A DNA stretch of 64,000 nucleotides from DATMNR01 sp963702765 (GTDB taxonomy: Bacteria > Chloroflexota > Ktedonobacteria > Ktedonobacterales > Ktedonobacteraceae), in NCBI GenBank assembly GCA_963702765.1, contig CAVPEB010000053.1, positions 1-64,000 on the forward strand, read 5' to 3'. Position 1 is the stretch's first letter. Every line of letters starts with the position of its first letter. Under the pieces are notes generated by a model. The model worked only from the letters and a program-made list of their open reading frames with translations. It did no database searches and had not been told where the DNA came from. A program made the position numbers and the translations under genes. This document shows, one piece after another, positions 56,419 to 64,000 of this stretch.

Positions 56419-59406
56419 ATGCCTACGCTTATATCAGAAGCGGAAAATAATATTCGCATGGCACCCCAAGAATTAGTAGCTGCGCTTCTAAATTTAAATG
56501 AGAGGCAAGGTCAAGAATTACTACGAACGACTCTCCCCTCTATTGATGATGACTCCCTTGACTTGCTCGTTAATTTGATGAAGCGTGAAGCTGATCGCCA
56601 ATGGGCTAAAGAATCTGGTCGTTCATTTCAGCTTGCGGGATATCTCATGTTCATTGGCGATATCATCCCTAATACATATGTTCATGCACTCGGTTTAATG
56701 GTGCGTGGGGATGCATTACGCCGCATGGATCGTGACCAGGAAGCTCTGGCGTTTTTGGATACTGCTGGAGCGGAATTTCTTGCTCTTGGTGATGAGGTAA
56801 GTTGGGCTCGCACGCGTATTGGTCGTGTAAGTGCATGTTTACAACTCAATCGCACTGGTGAAGCTTTACGAGATGCTGCGGCAGCGAGGGAAGTATTTGT
56901 GCGCCATGGAAAGTTTTTACGTGCTGGACAGATCGACGTGAATGCTGCCATCATAAACTATGAGTCAGGGCAATATGATCAGGCTTTGCGACTTTTTGAT
57001 CGGGCTATCGAAACATACTCTATACAGAGTGATGGGGTGGAACTCTACATAGCTCGTGCAAAAGCGAACAAGGCTATTACTCTTGCAGCTATGGGCAGAT
57101 TTCGTGAAGCTGTCGCTCTTCATGAACAGGCTCTTGCAACGTTTGCTAATTACAAAGGACAAGAAATCTCTGTCGCGCGGCAGGAATTGAACATTGCATT
57201 GATTTATGCAGCTCAGGGGCACTACAGCCATGCTTTGCTCCTTTTCAATCAAAGCCGTACAACCTTTCAGCTTCATGATATGCAATTCCAGTCTTCGGAA
57301 GTGGCCCAGCAAACGTGCCTTTGTTTATTGCGCTTGAATTGGGCCAAGGAAGCATATGAATTGGCAGGTGAGACGATAAGCTACTTCCGTCAATCTCCAG
57401 GTCACAGGCATAATCTGGCCAATTCGCTTATGTATCAGGCCGAGGCTGCAATGCTTGAAGGAGATTATCGCGATGCAGATGAGAAATTGCAGGAAGCCAG
57501 CACTATTCTGGAAGATATTGGCTTTTCGGGACTGGCTTCAGTCGTGCGCCTACAACAAGCCGAGTTATATTTTGCCGATGGGAACTTAGAGGCAAGTTTG
57601 CACGAAGCTCGTCATGTGGCTGATGCATTTGCCGAACAGGAAGCATTACCATATTTAGCACGTGCTGCGTTATTGCAAGCCCGTATTGCAGCTAATATGG
57701 GTGATACAATGAGCGCAAAGTATCTATGTCACCAGGCCCTCGATATTGCTCAAGGTCAGGACTTACTGGATCTTGAATATCGTTGTGATTATCTACTTGG
57801 ACAGATTGCTGAGCATCATGAGAACCTGGATGAAGCTATGAGCTACTATGATCGTGCAATGAGGGGCATTGATATTGTACAGAGTCACCTCGTCATGGAT
57901 GAACGTAGTAGCTTTTTAGAAGATAAAGGCGCTGTCTATAAACGGGCAGTGATTTTAGCATTAAAACGTGGCAACTATGAACAGGCGCTCATATACGTTG
58001 AAAAGGCCAAATCCCGTGTGCTGGGTGATTACCTCCGTAATAATATTGATATTCGTATGCGAGCAGGTGATAAAGCTGGGGAGGCAATTCTCGAAGACTT
58101 ATCGCGATTACGAGAAGAGCAGGCCTGGTTTAGCAATATTGTATATGAGGCAGAGTATGATTTTGGCTTGAGCGATACAGCACTCATGCGAATTCAGTCA
58201 ATGGCTCCTGGACAAGCACGGCAGGAAATGCAAAAACGCGAGCGTAGCATTGAGCATATGCTAGAACAATTGCAATTGCGCCTGGCAGGAGATCTTGTTT
58301 CCCGTTCTCGTCCCCAATGGACAGATAGTATTATTACAAATTTGTGGCCCAAAATTGAGCATACAGTCTTGATGCTGGAATACTATCTAACAGAGCAAGA
58401 TCTGTACATATTCGAAATAACACGCGATGGAATAGATGTGCATGTTGAGAAAGATGCTGTCCCCAAACTGGAACGTCTATTTTCTCTCTGGCGCGCTAAT
58501 CTTGATCTTGCTGCACAGGCTAGTGGAGCTAGAGATCGAGCGCAAGCTTTTTCTGGCTTGCAGGAAAATTGTCTCGGTTTGCTCCAACGTCTCTATGATC
58601 TGTTATTGAAGCCCATTTCGAGTTCATTACAGAACTGTGAACATTTGACGGTCGTACCCTATGGTATGCTTCACTATCTGCCCTTCCATTGCCTGTTTGA
58701 TGGTGTGCAGTTTGTTGTTGAGCGTCTTGACGTTTCCTATCTACCTTCTATCGCTCTTATGGAGATTTGCCACCAACGAGGGCAACGTGCTGAGGTAAAC
58801 AGAATACCCTTGAAAAAATCCCTTGTCATGGGCTTATCCGATGGTGGCCGTCTGGCCTTTGCAGTTCAAGAGGCAAGAGCAGTGGCGCAACAACTGGGAG
58901 CTTCCTGCAAACTAGATCAGCAGGCAACGACCGGGTTGTTGCAAGAGTCAGGCGCGACCAGTCCCATTGTGCATATCGCCGCCCATGGCATGTTTCGGCT
59001 TGATGCACCTAACTTTTCGCATATTAAGCTGGCTGATCGTCAATTGAGCGCAATTGAGGTCTTTAATCTTGATCTCTCTTCTTGCACATTAGTAACGTTA
59101 AGTGCCTGTGAAACTGGGCGTGGAATCGTCGGTGGAGTAGATGAAGTTATAGGTCTGGGGCGTGGTTTCCTCTACGCTGGTGCAGCTTCATTGATGCCAA
59201 CATTATGGAAGGTTGATGACGCAAGTAGCGCAGAACTGATGGAGATGTATTACCAGGCGCTTGTAAATGATTACGGTAAAGCAGCTGCTCTGGCAGGCGC
59301 TCAACGTGCTTTTCTGGCTCGTGCACGCACCTCCGTTGTTCCCTATAGAGTGCATCCGTACTTTTGGGGAGGATTCCATTTGATTGGAGATCCAGGACCA
59401 ATTTAA
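56419..59406 (+). CDS. TPR-repeat protein with C-terminal CHAT (caspase-like) domain
   Basis: 995 residues with a weak ribosome site. Residues ~60-520 contain many TPR-like helical pairs (EALAFLDTAGAEFLALG, DQALRLFDRAIETY, EAVALHEQALATF, EAMSYYDRAMRG). A linking helical part is followed by the CHAT domain from ~650: VVPYGMLHYLPFH, then IVHIAAHGMF with His856, and LVTLSACETG with Cys897, the caspase-like dyad; LYAGAASLMPTLWKVDD follows. The dyad suggests an active peptidase. Placement directly after sigma and anti-sigma genes suggests that it acts on that pair. HutF-like gene begins 19 bases on. Confidence 0.9.
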   Translation: MPTLISEAENNIRMAPQELVAALLNLNERQGQELLRTTLPSIDDDSLDLLVNLMKREADRQWAKESGRSFQLAGYLMFIGDIIPNTYVHALGLMVRGDALRRMDRDQEALAFLDTAGAEFLALGDEVSWARTRIGRVSACLQLNRTGEALRDAAAAREVFVRHGKFLRAGQIDVNAAIINYESGQYDQALRLFDRAIETYSIQSDGVELYIARAKANKAITLAAMGRFREAVALHEQALATFANYKGQEISVARQELNIALIYAAQGHYSHALLLFNQSRTTFQLHDMQFQSSEVAQQTCLCLLRLNWAKEAYELAGETISYFRQSPGHRHNLANSLMYQAEAAMLEGDYRDADEKLQEASTILEDIGFSGLASVVRLQQAELYFADGNLEASLHEARHVADAFAEQEALPYLARAALLQARIAANMGDTMSAKYLCHQALDIAQGQDLLDLEYRCDYLLGQIAEHHENLDEAMSYYDRAMRGIDIVQSHLVMDERSSFLEDKGAVYKRAVILALKRGNYEQALIYVEKAKSRVLGDYLRNNIDIRMRAGDKAGEAILEDLSRLREEQAWFSNIVYEAEYDFGLSDTALMRIQSMAPGQARQEMQKRERSIEHMLEQLQLRLAGDLVSRSRPQWTDSIITNLWPKIEHTVLMLEYYLTEQDLYIFEITRDGIDVHVEKDAVPKLERLFSLWRANLDLAAQASGARDRAQAFSGLQENCLGLLQRLYDLLLKPISSSLQNCEHLTVVPYGMLHYLPFHCLFDGVQFVVERLDVSYLPSIALMEICHQRGQRAEVNRIPLKKSLVMGLSDGGRLAFAVQEARAVAQQLGASCKLDQQATTGLLQESGATSPIVHIAAHGMFRLDAPNFSHIKLADRQLSAIEVFNLDLSSCTLVTLSACETGRGIVGGVDEVIGLGRGFLYAGAASLMPTLWKVDDASSAELMEMYYQALVNDYGKAAALAGAQRAFLARARTSVVPYRVHPYFWGGFHLIGDPGPI

Positions 59407-59425
59407 AACCAGGAAGGGAATGCAA

Positions 59426-60694
59426 ATGCAGCATCTTGTTCCAGAATATGTGTACACTCCGCAGGGCCTCCAGGCAAACATGATCATCTCCATCTCCGAT
59501 GATGGGCACATCGCTTCAATATCTCAACAAAATGCAGGCACACAATATATTTCGCCTTCAGAAATCAAATCGTTGGATGGTGTTGCTCTGCTTCCGGGTT
59601 TTGTGAATGCTCACAGCCATGTTTTTCAACGTGCGTTGAGAGGGCATACACATCGTCCCCTCTCAAAACAAGATTCTTTCTGGACCTGGAGACGTGCTAT
59701 GTACGCTGAGGCTCAGAAACTGAACCCCGACATACTCTATGCACATGCGCTTAAGACCTATCGAGAAATGCTAGCTGCAGGTTATACAAGCGTAGGGGAG
59801 TTTCACTACGTTCATCATCAATCGGGTGGCCAGCCATATGCTGATCCCAATGCTATGTCAGAAGCCGTCATCCAGGCAGGAAAGGAAGCAGGTATACGTG
59901 TTGTCTTGTTGATGACAGCCTATGCCCAGAGTGGTTTCGATCGACCACCAGAAGAGGAGCAACGACGCTTCTGTGATGCTTCCGTTGATGCATATCTTGA
60001 GCGGGTCGAGGCTCTACGACTAAAAGGCGAACTGATCGGAGTTGCGCCGCATTCTGTGCGTGCCGTTCCCGAAGACTGGTTTCGTGCTATAGCTGAATAT
60101 AGTCATACCAATCAACTACCGTTACATGTGCACGCCGACGAGCAAAGAGCAGAAATTGAGCAGTGTTTGGCAACGCACGATTGCACGCCAATTGAGTTAC
60201 TCGAACATTCTGGAGCGTTAGGGTCACTGACTACAATCATTCATGCCACACATGCCAACGATACCGAGATCACATTACTAGCTCAACATAATTGTACAGT
60301 GTGTGTCTGCCCTACTACCGAGGGAGATCTCGGAGATGGTATTGCTCCTTATGCGGAACTACTGGAAGCGCACATCCCCCTTGCAATTGGATCAGATAGT
60401 AATACCCGACTTGATCCAATCGAGGAACTACGCTGGGCTGAATACTCAGCTCGTATGCGTTATCAACGACGACGTGTGCTAATCTCTGATGAATTATCCT
60501 CACCGGGTTCTTTGTTGTTAGAATATGGGACACGCTGTGGCGCAAATGCTCTAGGTTTGCATACAGGCGCCATTGTCCCTGGAATGGCAGCCGATTTTAT
60601 TGCTGTTGACATACACCATCCATCGCTTGTTGGATGGAATCCAGAAGATTTTCTAAACGTACTCTTTTTGGCGCATCAGCCGACGTTATTGTAG
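59426..60694 (+). CDS. HutF-like formimidoylglutamate deiminase/amidohydrolase
   Basis: 422 residues as read from ATG 59426 (AGGAAGGG ahead; ATG 59420 is also possible). Metal ligands are NAHSHVFQRALRGH (HxH), LHVHADEQ, HATHAND and IGSDSNTRLD. The pattern follows HutF, which deaminates N-formimidoyl-L-glutamate in histidine breakdown. The last residues are wrong: after NVLF the family-like end (ASADVIVGTWVQGQQVYP) lies in the next frame up to TGA 60727, so one base is missing at the T run 60665-60669. The visible stop therefore trims the C-terminus. No other hut gene is in the window. Confidence 0.8.
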   Translation: MQHLVPEYVYTPQGLQANMIISISDDGHIASISQQNAGTQYISPSEIKSLDGVALLPGFVNAHSHVFQRALRGHTHRPLSKQDSFWTWRRAMYAEAQKLNPDILYAHALKTYREMLAAGYTSVGEFHYVHHQSGGQPYADPNAMSEAVIQAGKEAGIRVVLLMTAYAQSGFDRPPEEEQRRFCDASVDAYLERVEALRLKGELIGVAPHSVRAVPEDWFRAIAEYSHTNQLPLHVHADEQRAEIEQCLATHDCTPIELLEHSGALGSLTTIIHATHANDTEITLLAQHNCTVCVCPTTEGDLGDGIAPYAELLEAHIPLAIGSDSNTRLDPIEELRWAEYSARMRYQRRRVLISDELSSPGSLLLEYGTRCGANALGLHTGAIVPGMAADFIAVDIHHPSLVGWNPEDFLNVLFLAHQPTLL

Positions 60695-60736
60695 GTACCT
60701 GGGTACAGGGTCAACAAGTGTATCCCTGATCGTGAA

Positions 60737-63700
60737 TCACATTCTAGCCTTTCTTGGCCTTTCCTCAGGCTTTGGTTCAAGTGCAGGCATCTCTTCGATT
60801 AAACGCAGAGCCTCGGCAATTGCACGATCCAGTTGAGGATCAATGTTGTTCGCGAAATCTTGTGGAGCAATATCTACATCGATATCGGGATCGGTACCAT
60901 AATTCTCGACGTTCCAGCCAACATCCTTAAACCAGAAAGCGTATTCTGGTTGTGTCGTTCTCGTGCCATCGACAAGTGAGTGTTGAGGACTGATTCCAAT
61001 CACACCTCCCCAGGTGCGTTTTCCAATCAATGGCCCTAGCCCCATCAATTTGAAACTATGGCTAAAAATATCACCGTCTGACCCAGAGTTTTCATCGGTC
61101 AACGCTACCATAGGACCGCGAGGAGACTCAGAAGGATATGGAGTGGGTTGACCCCAGCGCGAAAAGTCATATCCGATACGGCGTCTTGCCAATTTCTCAA
61201 GAAGTAGACCCGATACATGCCCTCCTCTATTATGCCGTACATCAATCAATAAACCTGGATAGTCATATTCTGTGAGGTAATTGCGATGAAATTCCGCAAA
61301 TCCTTCCCCCATCATATCAGGAATGTGGATGTAACCGACTCGACCTTGAGATTTCTCATGCACAACGCTTCGGTTATTTTCTACCCATTCACGGTAGCGG
61401 GAAGGCTGTTCATCAGAGAGTGCCTCCACTGTAATGACCCGAGTTTCTTGTGAAGTTGCATCCTCGATGGCGAGTTGTACCTCATTGTTTGCCTGGTTAA
61501 CGAGCAATTCTTGTGGACTTCGGCCAGGCCCTACTCGTTGTCCATTGATGGCCAGTACAGCATCGCCAACTCCTACATTTAACCCTGGACTGGTGAGTGG
61601 TGAAGTCGCTTTGCTATCTGAGGGATCACCCTGCACTATATGTGCTATACGATAACGTTCGTGTTCCGCATCGTATCCCCAATCTACCGCCAGAAAACCC
61701 TGACTGTAGTGAGGTCGCTGGCGATATTCACCACCACCCTCATAGGCATGAGATGTACCTAGTTCCCCTTGTATTTCCCAGAACAGGTCGGAAAGCTCCG
61801 AACGCGAACCAACATGTTCCACGAGTGGCGCATATTGTGCATAGATGGCTTTCCAGTCAATGCCAGACATGTCTTCGGTCCAAAATTGCTCGCGTTGTAG
61901 ACGCCAGGCCTCAGCAAACATTTGCTTCCATTCTGCCGCAGGTTGTACTGATACTTTTACACGACTCAGGTCTAGCCAACCTGACTCGCGGTTGGTCCTA
62001 TCTCCGTTATCGACCTTAGGTGCCTTATCTCCAGCTTTCAATACACGCAAGCGTTGACGAGATCGATAGATCAGCGTTTTAGCATCACGTGATAAGTCGA
62101 AGCCACTCACTCCATCGATAAGGTACTCAGTTTTATGTGCTTCGAAGTCATAACTCTCGATATGCCCGCGTGGCTCATGTCTGTCTCCTGTTTGGCTAAT
62201 CGTGCCTTCTATCGGAAAGGACAGGAAGAGCGCTTTTCCTTTTATCCCACGTATTGATCTATATTTTCCTTCGGATACTGGGAATGGCAAGGCTCGATTC
62301 GTGATACCCTCTAGATCGATAACAATGGGAGTTGGTTTTTTAGATTTTTCCTTTTTGTTCTCTTCCTCAGTCTCAGATGAGCCTTCCTGCTCCTTTTCTT
62401 CTTGTTTGTCTTCTTTGGCTTCTTCTTTCTCTTTTTCTTCAGGGATCTTCGGTTCTGCAATGAAAGGAGAACGTAAATCACGCCGGAGCGTAATGGCGTA
62501 GGGTTTTACACCGCGGGGGAAACTCAAATCAAAATGTAACTGATCATAGACTGGATTAAAGATGCGGTATCCCAGGAAGTACAGATATTTTCCCTCGGGA
62601 TCAAAAGCCGGTGCTGTATCGTGCAGTGTAGGTTCTGTTGCAAAATAGGTCTCACCGCTTTCCAGATTACAGAGTTTGATTGCAGTTTTTTGTTCGGTCG
62701 AACGATATCCATATGCTAACCAGCGGCCATCAGGTGACCAGTCTATTCCACGTATTTGTCCAAAGTCACTCCGATCGATTGTTCGGGAGGAACCGACTTC
62801 TAAGTCGATTAAAAGCAATTCATTGCGATGGTTTGCAATAGCAACAGCATCATCCGTAGGTGAAACAGTCAGGTCGGTAGCTCTACCAAATTCAATGTCC
62901 GCAAACGATTTTGGTTCGGTGGATTCATCAGTATTAAAAACTATCAGACTCTCATGATCAGTTTCATCGTTAATAGCAACAATACGTTTGCCATCATTGA
63001 GCCATTCGAGAAAACGATAGCGCACACCATCGGGTTCACCATGCTGCAACACAGGACCGTCCCAGTTGCCCATAGTGAAAGCTTTTCCGCGTGTCGTCAG
63101 TGCAACAGCATATCCTTTGGGGTGTAAGGCATAGCTATCAAGATAACTTCCGGCGGGGACGAACTTGCGATTGCGTTGTGTACGTGTACTTGGCAATACT
63201 ACGTCCAATTGGCGCACGGTTTCTGTTGAAGGATCGAACAGGTAGAGATCGGTGCCTGCGTGGTAGACAAGGCGTTGACCATCGCTCGACAGATTTCGAG
63301 CGTAGAAATCATTGTGATTGGTGTGTCGACGTATGTCGTCGCCAGAAGGAGTGCAAGAATAAATATTCCCGACTCCATCATGATCTGAAAGGAAGTAGAT
63401 GCGTTCGCCTACCCAGCAAGGGCTTGCTATATTGCCATTAAGATGAAGAAGGCGTTGAAATGTTCCACTGCCAGTTGGGTCACACCATAAATGTCCGGCA
63501 GTGCCCCCTCTATACCGTTTCCAGTATGCTGGTTCCCGCATGTTGCGTCCGATGACGACTCCATCCTCTGGGCCATAAGAAATAGCGTTTGCTATGCCCA
63601 CGGGAATCTGCCGTGATTGACCGCCTTGAGGGCTAATAGCATAGATGACGGTGTGCCCAGAAAGTGCCTGTCCAGCATTACTGGCATACAAAATAGCTTT

Positions 63701-63994
63701 GCCGGATAGGTCCCAGCCAACAATACGGCAAGAAGCAGAGTGGAATGTAAGACGTTGAGCAGTGCCTCCGAGCGATGGCATTACATAGACCTCACTGGGA
63801 CCCTCTTCACGACCTACAAAAGCAAGGAGTTCACCATCTGGTGAAAAATGAGGGTATGATACTTCGCCCAATCCTGCGGTTAAACGCTCAGCCCTCCCAC
63901 CTTCACTCGAAACAAACCAGAGATCGTCTTCAGCGACGAAAATAATCCGATCCTGATGGATGGTTGGAAAACGCACATATCCCTGTGTTGACAT
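60737..63994 (-). CDS. Tricorn protease homolog
   Basis: 1085 residues, near the length of Thermoplasma tricorn. The first ~680 residues form beta-propellers (repeats such as SPDGELLAFVGREEG and SPDGRWLAYGYR), then C1, a PDZ domain (VGVGDAVLAINGQRVGPG) and the C2 peptidase part. The catalytic set is seen as LGTSHAYEGGG (Ser-His) and ENSGSDGD (nucleophile Ser). A Lys/Glu-rich insert (near residues 530-565) is unusual. It degrades oligopeptides downstream of the proteasome or Lon. Start ATG 63994 lies at the window edge. It ends 8 bases from the true end of the HutF-like gene, convergent. Confidence 0.93.
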   Translation of the reverse strand: MSTQGYVRFPTIHQDRIIFVAEDDLWFVSSEGGRAERLTAGLGEVSYPHFSPDGELLAFVGREEGPSEVYVMPSLGGTAQRLTFHSASCRIVGWDLSGKAILYASNAGQALSGHTVIYAISPQGGQSRQIPVGIANAISYGPEDGVVIGRNMREPAYWKRYRGGTAGHLWCDPTGSGTFQRLLHLNGNIASPCWVGERIYFLSDHDGVGNIYSCTPSGDDIRRHTNHNDFYARNLSSDGQRLVYHAGTDLYLFDPSTETVRQLDVVLPSTRTQRNRKFVPAGSYLDSYALHPKGYAVALTTRGKAFTMGNWDGPVLQHGEPDGVRYRFLEWLNDGKRIVAINDETDHESLIVFNTDESTEPKSFADIEFGRATDLTVSPTDDAVAIANHRNELLLIDLEVGSSRTIDRSDFGQIRGIDWSPDGRWLAYGYRSTEQKTAIKLCNLESGETYFATEPTLHDTAPAFDPEGKYLYFLGYRIFNPVYDQLHFDLSFPRGVKPYAITLRRDLRSPFIAEPKIPEEKEKEEAKEDKQEEKEQEGSSETEEENKKEKSKKPTPIVIDLEGITNRALPFPVSEGKYRSIRGIKGKALFLSFPIEGTISQTGDRHEPRGHIESYDFEAHKTEYLIDGVSGFDLSRDAKTLIYRSRQRLRVLKAGDKAPKVDNGDRTNRESGWLDLSRVKVSVQPAAEWKQMFAEAWRLQREQFWTEDMSGIDWKAIYAQYAPLVEHVGSRSELSDLFWEIQGELGTSHAYEGGGEYRQRPHYSQGFLAVDWGYDAEHERYRIAHIVQGDPSDSKATSPLTSPGLNVGVGDAVLAINGQRVGPGRSPQELLVNQANNEVQLAIEDATSQETRVITVEALSDEQPSRYREWVENNRSVVHEKSQGRVGYIHIPDMMGEGFAEFHRNYLTEYDYPGLLIDVRHNRGGHVSGLLLEKLARRRIGYDFSRWGQPTPYPSESPRGPMVALTDENSGSDGDIFSHSFKLMGLGPLIGKRTWGGVIGISPQHSLVDGTRTTQPEYAFWFKDVGWNVENYGTDPDIDVDIAPQDFANNIDPQLDRAIAEALRLIEEMPALEPKPEERPRKARM

Positions 63995-64000
63995 ACACTC

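Noticed and set aside
1..64000. CRISPR array, rRNA operon or complete tRNA gene
   Set aside because: No regularly spaced direct repeats, no rRNA signature stretch and no full tRNA cloverleaf were seen; only the tRNA-Met fragment at 13670 was found.

Overview
The window looks like a chromosomal segment of a Ktedonobacteria-type member of the Chloroflexota. This is inferred from gene style; no 16S rRNA gene is present. The pointers are a Ser/Thr kinase-STAND ATPase-LuxR fusion, a large LuxR (LAL-type) regulator, an orphan MglA-like GTPase, a TPR-CHAT protein beside sigma and anti-sigma genes, TniQ-like and many decayed transposase remnants, and strong AGGAGG-type ribosome binding sites. Base composition is mixed: the first ~3.3 kb is visibly richer in G+C than the rest.

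Left part (1-14.4 kb) is accessory and decaying. It holds a 5'-cut OleC-like adenylating enzyme, a methyltransferase pseudogene and a frameshifted peptidase E-like gene. A minus-strand operon follows: ketoacyl synthase III, NAD-dependent reductase, metallo-beta-lactamase-fold hydrolase, then a fourth gene cut off by a Tn3-family transposase remnant. Next is a transposon graveyard (TniQ fragment, a MULE-like DDE transposase, an ISL3 remnant, an integrase-core transposase, an IS21 IstA remnant), a pentapeptide-repeat protein and a 3' tRNA-Met fragment.

Middle part (14.4-31 kb) is rich in regulators: an amber-interrupted LAL regulator, an AcuA-like acetyltransferase with a 48-residue upstream membrane peptide, an ECF sigma factor, and the kinase-ATPase-TPR-LuxR fusion. 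It also has a DUF4242 protein, a DRE-TIM metallolyase with a one-base frameshift, a glycogen/alpha-glucan phosphorylase, a NarL-type response regulator and an MglA-like GTPase.

Right part (31-64 kb) is mostly housekeeping: a Gfo/Idh/MocA oxidoreductase, gatB, glutamate dehydrogenase, dxs, a MacB-like ABC exporter with a GDSL lipoprotein, a sortilin-like BNR-repeat protein, an M24 peptidase, efp, a biotin-carrier-like protein lacking the acceptor lysine, xseA/xseB, a divergent PAP2 protein, an amino-acid permease and an alpha/beta hydrolase. It ends with the sigma / anti-sigma / TPR-CHAT module, a HutF-like deiminase and a tricorn protease.

Several otherwise intact genes carry one-base shifts at short homopolymers (near 1797, 2777, 25510, 46069 and 60665). 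These may be sequencing errors or real decay and should be read with care.
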